Assembly: GCF_035582795.1 (NCBI RefSeq) | Contig: NC_134368.1 | Coordinates: forward strand, 27,694,001 to 27,758,000 | DNA: 64,000 nt | From: Mycteria americana | Taxonomy: Eukaryota; Chordata; Aves; Ciconiiformes; Ciconiidae | Direction of reading: 5' to 3' | Shown here: piece after piece, positions 13,970 to 25,503 of the stretch | Layout of the letters: every line of letters starts with the position of its first letter | Position numbering within the stretch: position 1 is the stretch's first letter | The notes under the pieces: generated by a model | Told to the model about the DNA's origin: nothing | What the model saw: only the letters and a program-made list of their open reading frames with translations | The model's database searches: none | Position numbers and translations under genes: made by a program

Positions 13970-14475
13970 GCCCCCCCGCAGCAGAACAAGCCCGGCCGCC
14001 GTTCCCATTCGCGCCCGCGGGAGGGAAGCCCACGCTCGCACCGACGCTCCGGCCAGCTCCCTGCAGCAGCGGCAGCACCGCAGCACCTCTGCACGACGGC
14101 GGAAAGCAGCGGGAGCGGGGCGGCGGGCCGGCGGCGGCAGCCGGCAGCCGCAGGCCGCCCCCGGCCCCGCACGCCCGAGGCCGGGATGCGCCGGAGCCGC
14201 CCCGGGCAAGGGCAGCGGGACTCTCCCCCGGCCTCCCGCCCGCTCGCACCGGCAGCGGGCCGACCGGAGCGGCGGCACGGCGGGCGGCCGCGCACCGGGA
14301 GCCCCGCCGCCGCGGGACACGCTGCGCGGCTCTGCCCTTTTCCTCCTGGCCCGGCCGCGGAGCGCACCTGCCTGCCGCGCCGCTCTGCGCTGCGCCGCCC
14401 GCCCCGGAGGCGCCCGTAGCCCGCTGCGGGATGCGGCCAGCCTTCCGGAAACGCTTCCCAGCCCGCTGCGCTTAC

Positions 14476-14635
14476 CCAGGAAACGATTCCGGCCGCCGGC
14501 CGCCGCCGCCCCTCCTCTCCCTCCGCCCCGGCCACCGCCCAGAGCCGCGGCCCGCAGGGGGCCGGGCGGGCGGGGCGAGCTGAGGCGAGGCGAGGCGAGG
14601 CGAAACGCGGGGGCGCCGCGGCGCCATGTTGTGTG
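14476..14635 (-). other. APBB2: Candidate noncoding first exon of APBB2
   Basis: Read leftwards from the YY1-type element, the first good splice donor is CCTGG|GTAAGC, with 14476 as the last exonic base and the intron starting at 14475. The start site is not visible directly, and the right-hand end given here is only a guess from the YY1 element. A second donor-like site, CAG|GTGCGC, lies further left near 14360. No plausible APBB2 coding start is present, so the exon would be 5' untranslated. Confidence 0.35.
14582..14601. repeat. Short tandem repeat, four GAGGC units
   Basis: Four perfect 5-bp units lie within the CpG island, followed by a degenerate GAAAC. Confidence 0.8.
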
Positions 14636-16002
14636 CCCGCCGCCGGGCCGGGGCGGCAGCTGGGGCCCTCGGCCTCCGCTCCCCCCGCGACTGACCCCCG
14701 GGCTGCGGCCGGTACCCCCTCAGCGCTGCGGCACTGGGGGACTTTCAGTCGCAGCTCATCGGTGGCTTCCAGAGCAGCTGTCCTCGTGTGAGGGAGTAGG
14801 GTTTATGCGTGGGGGCAGGTGTACCCCTGAAAAAAAAGAAAAATCATTTTTTTTTCCTTAGGGGGAAAAAAGAAGAGTCAGGCTCGTGTTGGCAAATGTA
14901 CTAATACCCTGATCAAGGTGAGGCAATAGCAATTATGCTCCCGAAATGCCACCTGGTGTACCCCAGGACTCCTCCAGCGATAACGGGAGCCAGAGATAGC
15001 CCAGTAGGTCTGGAAGCCCACCTAGAAGGCTGGGTTGTTTTTCACGCTGGATATGGACTCCGGTAGCAACATGGGGGCGGGTTAAATGCCCATGTGGCTG
15101 ATGAACATCAGCGAACCCCTCCAGTTGTGGACTAAAGGAGGGTGTTTGACTCCAGCGTAGCGCTCCAGGCAGCTGTGTTCTGGTGGGTCTCAAAAGTTAC
15201 GTAGCCAGCATGGATGGAAAGAAATGAGGTGTTCTCAAGTGCGGAAAACAAATGAGTGAAGGGGCCAGTCCTGGAAACCTCACACTTGCAGTACCATAGA
15301 GTAAGGTTGAGAGTGAATCCTTAGGTACATCCTGAGATGAATGAGTGGGGAATGACAGCAACATCCCAGAGAGCTAGCAGTGAGGCTTAAAAGAACACAC
15401 CCATGGGAAGATCCTTCTGTTTAAAGCCTTCCAAATATGTGGGATTTTGTCTGTTCTGTCAAGATAGGCTTTTGAGATTACAGGGGAAGAAACTGCCCAT
15501 TGCTAAAGCAAAAAATTTAACATGGGATGGTAGCTCAGTGGAAAGCATGTAACTGTGAACAGACCTTTTACTCCTACACCTTCTAACAATCTTACAAAGT
15601 CTGCAGAACAACAGATGCAAAACAATCAGCAGGGAAATGCAGTGCCTTACTGGAGTGACCAAAGACACAGGGAGGTCAGACTATTACAATAATGAAATGG
15701 CCAGTCTCATTTTCTCTTAAACAAAAACACGTTTAGCAATCCTATTGAAGCACCCAAGTCTACTTAAAATTTATCGCACCATTTATCATGGCAAATCTAT
15801 TTATCTGGAAGGGATGATTTTTCCTATGCATTCCAGAATGTTCTTCAGTATTTTGTTTCCTGGCTTTACAACTATGCTCCTGATAACAGCAGAACACTCA
15901 TGAACTGAGCACAATTAAAGAGATCATTAAGATGAACAAGCATATAGCATCTTTAATTAGAAATATTTATGGTTTTAGAAGATCATATTGACATCCAGCA
16001 GC

Positions 16003-16057
16003 CTGCAAAAAACTGCAAAAATTTGCAAAAAAAATTGCAAAAAAAAATTTGCAATTG
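16003..16057. repeat. A-rich degenerate tandem repeat (TGCAAAAA-like)
   Basis: Four to five imperfect copies of TGCAAAAA with variable A-runs. This is low-complexity sequence, probably from replication slippage. Confidence 0.75.
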
Positions 16058-17495
16058 TAAGCACTACAGTGATGAACAAGAAAGAGCAACAATTGGGCAA
16101 AGATGTAATAATTCAGAGCAAAGTACCTGGAAATTATGCTTTAATACTTAATAACTTACTCTTAAATGCATTGTTCTTGTTTGTAGTGGTACCCACATTT
16201 TTCCATTTGTCTTAAAATTGGATATGGTTTAATCTTCTAATTTTTTAAAAAGAGCAACACTTTTATAAGCTAAAACTCACGTTTTAATTGATACTTTTAG
16301 ATCCAGAACTATGATGAAGCTCCAAAAAAAGCCTCCAAACAGTTGTAATGATCCATAATAGAACATGTCATTACGATCAGTTCCAGAACGAGCGACGACC
16401 TCCTGAGACATCCAAAGGTGATTCATCAAATTCCAGCATTTGCAAATCGGGGTGCTTCCCTCTTCAACAAAGTACATCATCCAGCAGGACAGGAAGCTTT
16501 TACACTTTGACAGCATACTGGAGCAGAACTCTCCCTGGAATGTGCACTTACCTATTGAAGAGATGCAAGACAACTATTGGGTTACCCGAGATTGTTAGTG
16601 AATAGCCTATTAATATATTTCCCTGACAGAAATGGACAGGCAAGATACTCATAAACTCACATTCCTTTGATGAGAAGTGTAAAAGCACTGCATTGTGGTT
16701 TTTGCTATGCGGTTAAAATTATGATTAACATTTAGTTACATAGTCTATATAATGCACTTTGGATTGCAGTGTAGTAAGCAGAGTCATAAAAATGAAGTGT
16801 TGGGGAAACTAAATAAGGAATTTCATATACATCCTAAATGGACAGCTGTTCAATACACTCAGACTTCTCAGAAACCTTTCTAGGTGGATGTACTGCTTGC
16901 ATAGGCTCAGCCGGTTTCATCAAATAGAGATCTCTTTGTTTACAGCAATCCGATATGTTACCTTTCCAAGTCCAATGAAATAGTTCCTGCAGTTGTGGCC
17001 TTCAGGAATTGATACAGAGCACTTAACTACCTCTATACATAAGACACAAACCTCTCGTGAAACAGCGTTTATAAACCTAACAGGAAAAAAAAGAGGCCTT
17101 TCTGTATTATCAGCTCATACCAAAATCATTTCATCATCATCTTGCTGTTTCTATGTTTGAACTATGACTGCAAATTTATTTTGGTCAAAGTCCACCCGAC
17201 TTTGCACCAAGGAATGACTGCCCATAGGTCTCCACTGGCAAGTAACCCTCTGCAGCCGACCTTCCTCAGTACGGCACGGGTCTGCAGACCCTGCTCTGGG
17301 ACTGACTGTGCTCGAATGCTCTCTCAGGAGAAGTTCATAGTTTCTCCCCCTGCTTTCTTCTGTATGCCAGCTTTTTACTTAAGGGTTAGTCGGTGTAGGG
17401 GGACAGCTAAAGTACGCAATGATCCCATCTCTTGAGAAACCGTTTCTCGCTGCAGAGGAAAGTAGAAAAGAGGTGACTATGAAATAAGCAAGGCT

Positions 17496-17507
17496 ACCAT
17501 CTAGTGG
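17496..17507 (-). promoter_or_regulatory. Candidate CTCF-binding motif
   Basis: The minus strand reads CCACTAGATGGT, which agrees with the CTCF core consensus (CCASYAGRKGGC) at 11 of 12 positions. This is a motif match only. Such sites occur by chance in 64 kb, so occupancy is unproven. Confidence 0.35.
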
Positions 17508-20500
17508 TGCAACTGTACTTTCATGTTTCAGAGGACCCTACTCCATCAAATAACCTTTTTCTGGATATATTGATCTTAAACCCAAGCTTAACATAGAAAA
17601 CTAATTAGGAAAATTCAGTTATAGCAGAATGGTAATTTACTTTGGAACTGTTTCTCTAACATTCACACAACTCGCTGTGCCATTAAGTCTCCATCTTAAA
17701 ATACTCCATCAAATAATTTTCCATAAAGAACAAAAAACACCACGTACACTACACATGCAGCTAGGATGTGTAGATGTAAGATTTAAGAATTAAACTTCTA
17801 GCATATAATTTTTCACTACAGGCTTGAACATGCTCAGAGGGTTCAGTTCCCCGGATGCATTGCTTCCCAGGACCTGTGCGAAAGTATGTATTGCTGCTGT
17901 TATTTTGAGTTCCTGTCTCAGTAGTGCTCCCTGGGCAAGCATATAGTGAAAGACTAATTCTGCCATGGAGGAACTTCCCTATGTTATTTATGGAGAAGCA
18001 AAGACAGCAAGACATCAGTCTCAGATAAGATTACTCCAGTAGTTTAATCAAGCCAGGAACTAAATCAAGGCCTCCTGTTATACTCGTGGAGCTCTCTCCC
18101 ATCCACTGCGTTAGCTCTTGGGCACGTTACCACTACATTAACGAAGGCTGTATGGGTACAAGTTCAATCCAGAGCAATTTGCAGGCCAGCAGTTTGCCAA
18201 TTTCTTGACATGCCAAGCAAGGCGGAATGATAATTTTGAAGTTTCTTTCTAGCTCTTCAGGAATGCAAAGCCTTGCATCCAGGAATAGTTGTAAAGTAAG
18301 TTATAAATGATCTCTTAGACATCTGACTAGATGTAATTTTCTGATCTCTCCTTTCCCTGCCTGTTATACAGCAGTATATTGGGATTTCCTATGGGTGAGG
18401 TGAAGGAAAGGTGACCCTGGCCTGCCCCCAGGCATTTAAACTCCCTGATTACATGATGCGCTTACCGAGCCCACTCACTCATCCAGATAGGGGCAGCTCC
18501 ATTTTTTTTATCATTACAGACAAGTTCTGGGGGAGGTGAGCAGGGTGACTGTGTTAGCTTGCAAACAATCACAATATTTGAAATCGGAGAACATACCAAG
18601 TGACTACTGCAGGAAAACAGTCCATTTTGGACTTCCTTCTAGCTGGAGGGTCCAGGCGAGGGAAAGCTGGTGTTTGTAAGAAAAAGCTGCTATTAATGCA
18701 GAGTTTCTAAATCCTACAGCAGCTGCTTAGGCACTCTGCTAGAAGGCAGTAGGTGCTTCCAGAGCTGACTTTTCAGCAAACTCCGTTTACTGTTTTATGT
18801 GGCTCTGGCAGACAAAAATACTGAGAAGTAGCCACAGAGCAAGGCCTATAATTATAGGTAGTCAAATAAAGAGAATAGCTCACACTTGCAAAGCTAAGGT
18901 GTTAGCTAGATTTTCTTGCCTTGGGTGCTTAAAATGGGAATTATAGCCCTGCTTTCTGATGGCTACTGAAACGTATGATCTCCAGTATTTTTCTACACCT
19001 GAGAAACAGGAATATCAAACACAGATTTTGGAATGCCACTTGCCTTTGAGGCTACAATTTTTCCATATTTTGAGAAGGCAGTTGTTCAAACAGCACAAAA
19101 TAAAGCACAGCTTAGAAGTTTCAGGCCAACACCTCTCCACCGCTGGCAGTTGCTGTGTTTCAGCCGTGGTGCTCTCGCACCTTGGAGCTTTCCCTGGAAG
19201 TGTTGCGCTGCTGGTTCTGCTTCCCAACAGGCAGCCGACGCGGTGCAGCAGTACAGCTGCTGGTGAGGCAGTCAGGAAACCCACGTCTTGGGCCAGAATG
19301 GCTAGCCCACTCATATGCTATATATGCATATATACACATTCACATCCACTAATACACATTAATTAAGAGGTGTAGAAAGCTAAGATAAAGTTGGAAACGC
19401 TAGGTTTACTAACAGCAGAAGACCAGTGCTTTGTCTCTGAAACAACAGACAAAAGTCCAGTGTCTAGTGTTCTAAATACAGCTAGAAAAGCCCAGGCTGC
19501 AAATGCACTCAATGGGAATTTTGCCCTACATGTATAAACATGCACTGGAAAGAGCGGCATGTTTTGCGTTTATATTTGCAGCTGCAGAATGTGATACAGT
19601 CCCATTGTTTTTCTGATCCATAGTGTAGTTCCCCTCACCATCTAAATATTTTTCTCCACTGAGACAGGGATTTGTTTCAGCGTGCACTTTCATAAGCTAA
19701 ACACCTCCACTAAAACAATCAGGCTCAAGGGCCAAACGATGGTGTTCTTCGTACCCACATGTGCTTTGGGTAAACACTTCAAAACAGTGCTTGTTAAACT
19801 GATCTTCAGGAAAACAGTTTCTCCATCAGTGACAAACACTGTCTAAACATTTCTCTGAAGGTGGGGAGTTGGAAATACTCTCCTCCTTGAATAGCGTGGA
19901 AAAATTCCTGGAGCAGAGAGGGAGAAAAGCCTCCCTTCTTGCCGCTGCTGATGCTCTGAGACCAGCCTCTGAAGATGCCCAGGAGGCACTATAGAGTTAG
20001 GCTCTGAGAGCGGCTCAGGGCAAAGGCAAGCCTGGAAGGAACAACGTTTCCCAACTGAGCTTGTTTCACTGTGTTTTTAATGTTAATTGCTTGCAGTTGA
20101 GCCAAGACTAATAACCTTCCACCGGCAACATCCACAGCGGTGTCAGAGCAGTTGGGCCCCTGCACTGCGGCTTCCCCCAGCTCGTAAAAGCAGCATGTAC
20201 AACCCAACTGCTTTGCGTTAGCGATACACTGGGTGGTCACCATGTGTAAAACGCTTTGTAACAGAATTAAAACTTAACGAAGGGTTATGTTCTGCCAGAT
20301 GTACTTCTGGAAAGTGGTTATTAATGTGGGGTTAAGTCTCTCATTCTTACACATTCTGAAATCAAAGCCTTGTCTTACAAGCACAAGTGAATAGCTACTG
20401 TTAATTTGTAATTAACATAGGAATTGGTACAGGCAAGGCTTCGGAGATCTCAGTAGCTAAAAAGCACATCCTGAATTCCACCAGCATGACTAAGGGATCC

Positions 20501-23500
20501 ATTTAATGCTTCTACTCGCTGTTACAGAGTGGAGAAGCAAGAGCAGCTCAGATCTAGGTCTGTGAGGCTTTAGATCTACCGTGGTCACACTGGAAAGCGA
20601 CAAGAGCTGCGCTGCTCTGAGTCACTTCTGAACCACCAGCCTGCCAGAGCTGCACACCAAACTTATGTATATAGATATAGTGGTTAGGAACTCTAAGATA
20701 TGCCATAGACCTTAGGAGTGATGAAGAGGAGGTAGTTTGGGACTGGCTCAGATGCAAAAAATGTCTTTCCCATGCAGTCCCACACAGCCAGCTCTATCGG
20801 TCCTGTCTCTTCAGGACAGGACTAGATAGGCAGGCAGGTCTCAGGGCAATCCAGGGACCTCAGGCTCTTGGCTTCACTTACCGGACTGGCAGCAGCTCCA
20901 TGCCAACATTGCTCCCCAGGTGAAGAAGCTCTAACAGAAGAACCATGCTTGAACTTCTCACAAACTGTCTGCGGCTGAGGCTTTGCTTCAGGGCACTTCT
21001 CTAATTAAAAACAAAATGCCCACACTTCTCAAGAGTGTGCACATGTAGGCGAGGAAGTAAATCTTTAGCACAGGTTGGTGTCAATATTGTGGTATGCATG
21101 TCTCTGTTGATGTATAGAAGTTCAGGGTAGCTTGTACTACCTAAGACATTTTTGTTATGGAAGTAGAGTTTTCAGAGAACATGCTGAGCTGAGCACACCT
21201 TATTTCAGAATTTCTATAGGTGGGGGTGGATATGTGTATAAAAATAATATAGAAACATTTCACCAGAAGACTATTCATAAGATACAGAAAGAGTACAGGA
21301 CCACGTCAGATGTCTGGAACAAAGCAAGCATCTTTCAGGATTCTGCGACTGAGTTAGCTAAACAGTTATTTTTTTTTAATGATGTTGCTTTGTTGTTCAC
21401 TGATTTCAAGTGTCAACTACTTTAAATTCTGCTAATTTATGCCATTTGCATAAAAAAGACAGGATGAAGGAATGCCTTTTACATCTGGGTTAATCCCCAT
21501 CGCTATCCATCCCCTTTTCCCTCCCCTCAAAAGAAGATAAGCTGACCTCCAGGACATAGTGTAAGACGGTTTGTGCTGCTGGACTGGAGGAGTGACAACA
21601 TGTCACAATAAACCCCCTTCACATGAGAGTCCTTGTCTACAGGTGCCTCTGTTGTTATGCAAGCAGGAAGAGCTCCTTTTTTTTTGCAACAGACACAAAA
21701 GCCCTTGCTATTCCCTTCTGGCAGAGCCATACCTCTCACTTCTTCATCCAACAGCAGGCAAGCCAATTTCTTCGTTTGCTCCTCACATTCCCCTGAGAAA
21801 CAGCAAAGCCACACTAGCATGTAAAGAGACCACAGGTGACAACAGACTTGGTCCAGAAGTTAGGTCCCTCCTCAGCAGCTCCCTAAGGCATATATATGCT
21901 GTCCTTTCCCTGAACAGGTTTCATTCTTGAGGATGGAGACCACTGCTGTAAAGAGGAATTTGGGAGGTGGCCCATGCCTTTCCCTCAGCACCCCATACAC
22001 CTGAGGAAGCGCATCTCTACCACCTTAAAAGTACTAGTGAGTCACTGTCTTGATAGCCTTTCAACTGACTGACAATATTCCTCAGCTCTCTTTTCTTTTT
22101 CCCCTACTCTCCTCTGGCTTAAGAGTGGATAGTGCTCAGGAGATGATTTGGAGCGGCCTTTTATTTTGTTTCACAAGAAACTCAGCCTACCTAAGGTAGA
22201 CTCTTCCAGCAGTCCCAGAGGAGAGGCTCTGAATGCTTTCTGGGTGCTATGTATGGCTGATGAGCATTCAAAAGCAAGTCTAAGGACAGGATTTGCTAAT
22301 TAAGTTGTGACTGAAGCAACTGAAGACTGCAGGAGAGAAGCGGACTGGGGTTACCCCAGGATGGCCTGGCACAGCACAGCACTTGGGAAGAGGCACAGTG
22401 TTGTACAAGAGAGTATATTGCAAGGGTCAAGTGCTGCTATTTAATTCTCTCGCAACCAGTAGTTTAATTCACATGGCTCATCTTGTTTTCTCTTGTGCCT
22501 GTTAGTCTGAGGAAAGCATTGACTGGATGAAAATTTGTGTAGGAATGTAAGTCCTTATCACAGATCATCCAAGTGCTACATCAAAATTAGAATTCATTAT
22601 TATTAGCTATTACATGTATTACACTAAAACATTGCACAAAATGAGGTCCTCTTACTTGAGATGTATATTTTACCTCTCTAGATAAAAGCACTAATCCCAA
22701 GAATGTATAAATTAACAAAACAAAGACAGAGGAAGGAAGGAAGGATTGTTCTCCTCTACTAGACTACACTAGAAAGATGGATTGTTCCTGCCTATAGAGG
22801 AAAAAGGGTGGCTTGCTAACATCACCAAAGAAAGCATTTGAGGGGAAGGAGACACGTGCCGATTGCCCAGGTGCCAATATACAGTCTTCATTATCTTTTG
22901 AGACAAGCCTTGCAAGCTTTCATATCAAGTAAAAGCAGATAGTATATCATTTCATTGGAAACGAAGACACCCTTGTCAACAATTATGTCCCTCCTGCCCT
23001 TCTTTGTGGAAAGAGAAAGGAGTCATTCTCTGTCCTAGTTCTACCATGAAACAAAGCGTACTATCGCTATCCCTCTGATAGACACCATCACCATATGGTG
23101 GACACGATTTTGCAGAGGAACAAGGTGAAGAATCTTAAGCACCCTGCCAGACAGATCTGAATTCAAGACAACCATGGTCACGCTCTTCAGAACTGAGACT
23201 CTCAAGGCAGGCCTTCAAAGCTACGTTTTAGCACTTTAACACTTCCACCTACAGACTTCCAGAAGAGCCGTTGCATTCTGTAGAGTTTTTTACATGCTGG
23301 AGGACTTGGCTGTAGTTCAGAGCAATTGCAGAGTCATTGCTGGCAGTCAATACACACAAAGGCAGTCCTTGGCAGAGCAGCCCCTCTCATAAGCCTGACC
23401 CTTTTATCTGGATAGCTTCAGTGTTACCCCTCTCCAGCTGGGCTTCATCACAGGTCAGACCCAGAGTTCACATCCTTCAGCATGTCTCCAACCTCAGCAG

Positions 23501-24094
23501 TCCTTAGTCATTACATCTCCTAGCCAAAACATCCCCTCCTTGTGGAGAAGGGGATAGGAGAACATAACTTTTCCAATCTTTACATTAAGTAAAGAAAGAT
23601 TTGGGGGTTTTCCCCCATTCCCAGCTCAGCTCTGAGCTGCTTTGAATGCCTTTCACTTCCCAGTCTTACTCCCGCTTGACATTTGAGACATATTAGCCCA
23701 GAGCTCCTGGCCCATGGACCTGGAGAGCAGCTGCCGACAGCCAGGTGCTGAGCAGTAACTGGACTTACATTGCCCCACAGCGCCGGGGTGCAGTCACCGG
23801 GACTCCTCACAGAAGTATTTAAATTAACCTGGCTGCAATTCAGAAACAAACACACGCCTCTCGTCCTGCTCAAAGCTTTCATGGACCCAGGCCCTGTATA
23901 AAAGCAGTCATTTCTGCTTGCCCTCTTGATCCCTCTGATCTTCTAATTAAAGGCTGGGGCACTCAGATGCAGGAATTACTGCTGTGCTCCAGACAACTTA
24001 CCAGAAGAGAAGGCGGATTTTGCTGCCTTACACAGATCCCTGATGCCCACTGTCCCTGCAGCAGCCTCAGATATGTTTGTCATATGTTTGGTGA

Positions 24095-24650
24095 CACAGT
24101 GTACTGGTTCTGGCTGGGATGGAGTTAATTTTCTCCGTAGCAGCTAGCATGGGGCTGTGTTTTGGATCTGTGACCAAAACAGTGCTGATCACACACTGAT
24201 GTTTAGCTATTGCTGAACAGTGCTTGCACAGCATCAAGGCCGTCTCTGTTTCTCACACTGTCCCTGCAGCCAGTAGGCTGGGGGTGCACAAGAAGTTGGG
24301 AGGGACACAGCCAGGACAGCTGACCCCAGCTGACCCAGGGGATATCCCATACCTTATGGCGTAGTGCTCAGCAATAAAAGCTGGGGAGGTGGGGGGAATT
24401 TTCCCAGGGGCCATAGCTCGGGGACTGGCTGGGCATCGGTTGGCTGGTGGTGAATGATTGCTTTTTGCATCACTTGTTTGGGGTTTTTTAAATTATTTTT
24501 CCCCCCTTTGCTTATTAAACTGTCTTTCTCTCAACCCACAGGTTTTCTCAGTCTTGCCCTTCTGATTCTCTCCCCCATCCTGCTGGGGAGGAGTGAGCGA
24601 GCAGCTGTGTGGAGCTTAGCTGCCTACTTTGGTTAACCCACAACACATAA
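24095..24650 (+). repeat. Flanks of first solo LTR: weak 5-bp duplication
   Basis: The flanks are CACAG (24095-24099) and CATAA (24646-24650), sharing three of five bases. That would fit a decayed target-site duplication but does not prove one. Confidence 0.3.
24100..24645 (+). mobile_element. Solo LTR of an avian endogenous retrovirus, copy 1
   Basis: This 546-bp element starts TGTACTGGTTCTGGCTGGG and ends AACCCACAACA, giving the TG...CA termini of an LTR. In plus orientation it has an AATAAAA-type TATA-like element (24373-24379) and an ATTAAA poly(A) signal (24514-24519) followed by the conserved CTCTCAACCCAC segment. The same ends and motif order recur in the second copy, but the region between TATA and poly(A) differs, so the two belong to different subfamilies. 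No tRNA primer-binding site or viral gene follows the LTR. It is therefore a solo LTR left by recombination, with no coding content. Confidence 0.88.
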
Positions 24651-24910
24651 GACTTTCTCCAGCATCTAATCTGGCAGAAAGGCTTTCTTCAGCTAATACC
24701 AATTTTTCATTTTGGAAAAGCTGTATACATTTGGTGGTATAGCTGGATAGCAGTGATAGTGGGATAGCAGTGATAGAGAGAATATAATATATATATCTCT
24801 CCACTTGGTGGAACCTATATGCAAATGCAGTTGGGGACAATTCCCTTGCATCTGTCCTTTACAATGATGCAGACATAGACGTGCAGATACATTAACATGG
24901 AAAATGTTAG
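24646..24910. other. Spacer between the two LTRs
   Basis: 265 bp of AT-rich host-like sequence including a short TA repeat (24782-24798). There is no primer-binding site, polypurine tract or retroviral frame, so this is not an internal region of one provirus. Confidence 0.65.
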
Positions 24911-24915
24911 TGGTG
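24911..24915. repeat. Target-site duplication, left (TGGTG)
   Basis: Identical to 25499-25503 on the other side of LTR copy 2. Confidence 0.85.
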
Positions 24916-25498
24916 TGTCCTGGTTTCGGCTGGGATAGAGTTGATTTCCTTCCTAGTGGCTGGTGTAGTGCTGTGTTTTGGGTTTTAGTATGAGAATAAT
25001 ATTGATAACACGCTGATGTTTTGGCTGTTGCTAAGCGGTATTTACAATGGTCAAGGACTTTTTTTTTCAGCTCCCCATGCTCTGCCAGGTGCCCAAGAAG
25101 CTGGGAGGGGACACAGCCAGGATTGTTGATCCAAACTGACCAAAGAGCTATTCCATATCATATGACATCATGCTCAGTATATAAAGCTGGGGAAGCAGAA
25201 GGAAGGGGGGGACATTCGGAGTGATGGCGTTTGTCTTCCCAAGTAAGCGTTACGCGTGATGGAGCCCTGCTTTCCTGGAGATGGCTGAACACCTGCCTGC
25301 CCATGGGAAGCAGTGAATGAATTCCTTGCTTCGCTTTGCTCGCGCGCACGGCTTTTGCTTTCCCTATTAAACTGTCCTTATCTCAACCCACGAGTGTTCT
25401 CACTTTTACTCTTCAGATTCTCTTCCCCATCCCACCGCGGGGGGAGTGAGCGAGCGGCTGCGTGGTGCTTAGTTGCCGTCTGGGGCTAAACCACGACA
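24916..25498 (+). mobile_element. Solo LTR of an avian endogenous retrovirus, copy 2
   Basis: This 583-bp element starts TGTCCTGGTTTCGGCTGGG and ends CTAAACCACGACA. It is flanked by a perfect 5-bp duplication TGGTG at 24911-24915 and 25499-25503, which fixes its ends and proves insertion. In plus orientation it has a TATATAAA box (25178-25185) and an ATTAAA poly(A) signal (25366-25371), then the GAGTGAGCGAGCGGCTG segment typical of this LTR group in birds. A 5-bp duplication fits class III (ERVL-like) or related avian ERVs. No viral coding sequence remains. Confidence 0.93.
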
Positions 25499-25503
25499 TG
25501 GTG
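25499..25503. repeat. Target-site duplication, right (TGGTG)
   Basis: Identical to 24911-24915; together they delimit LTR copy 2. Confidence 0.85.

Larger units (their letters stand above)
1..14475 (-). other. APBB2: Presumed first intron(s) of APBB2 (5' end of gene, minus strand)
   Basis: This assignment is by position. In other amniotes APBB2, which encodes a Fe65-like adaptor binding the amyloid precursor tail, lies head to head with UCHL1, and LIMCH1 follows UCHL1. UCHL1 and LIMCH1 are both recognised here in the expected order and strand, so the CpG-island promoter at about 14.6 kb should be APBB2 running leftwards. I found no APBB2 coding exon, which fits a gene whose first exons are noncoding and whose first introns are long. 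The alternative is that the promoter belongs to an unrelated noncoding RNA. Confidence comes from synteny, not from protein similarity. Confidence 0.5.
13970..14710. promoter_or_regulatory. APBB2: CpG island, presumed APBB2 promoter
   Basis: About 740 bp of very GC-rich, CpG-dense DNA. It contains an ETS/GABP-type CCGGAA at 14445-14450, a YY1-type element (minus strand ACAACATGGCGCC, 14620-14632), and four tandem GAGGC units at 14582-14601. YY1 elements of this kind often sit just downstream of the start site in the direction in which they read ATGG, here leftwards. The long open frames on both strands are GC-driven. Confidence 0.75.
14711..24094. other. Intergenic DNA, no gene seen
   Basis: AT-rich DNA between the presumed APBB2 promoter and the LTR pair. 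Short frames only; none is recognisable. It includes an A-rich tract with repeated TGCAAAAA-like units (16003-16057), a short AT-repeat near 19317-19345, a GGAA run near 22728-22744, and one candidate CTCF motif listed separately. Confidence 0.55.

Noticed and set aside
13936-14583. Frames of 199-211 codons on both strands at about 14 kb
   Set aside because: Both strands are open at once over a CpG island, which is a composition effect. The peptides are low-complexity and unrelated to APBB2.
24646-24910. Spacer between LTRs considered as the remnant interior of one provirus
   Set aside because: It has no primer-binding site, polypurine tract or retroviral frame, and the right LTR has its own target-site duplication.
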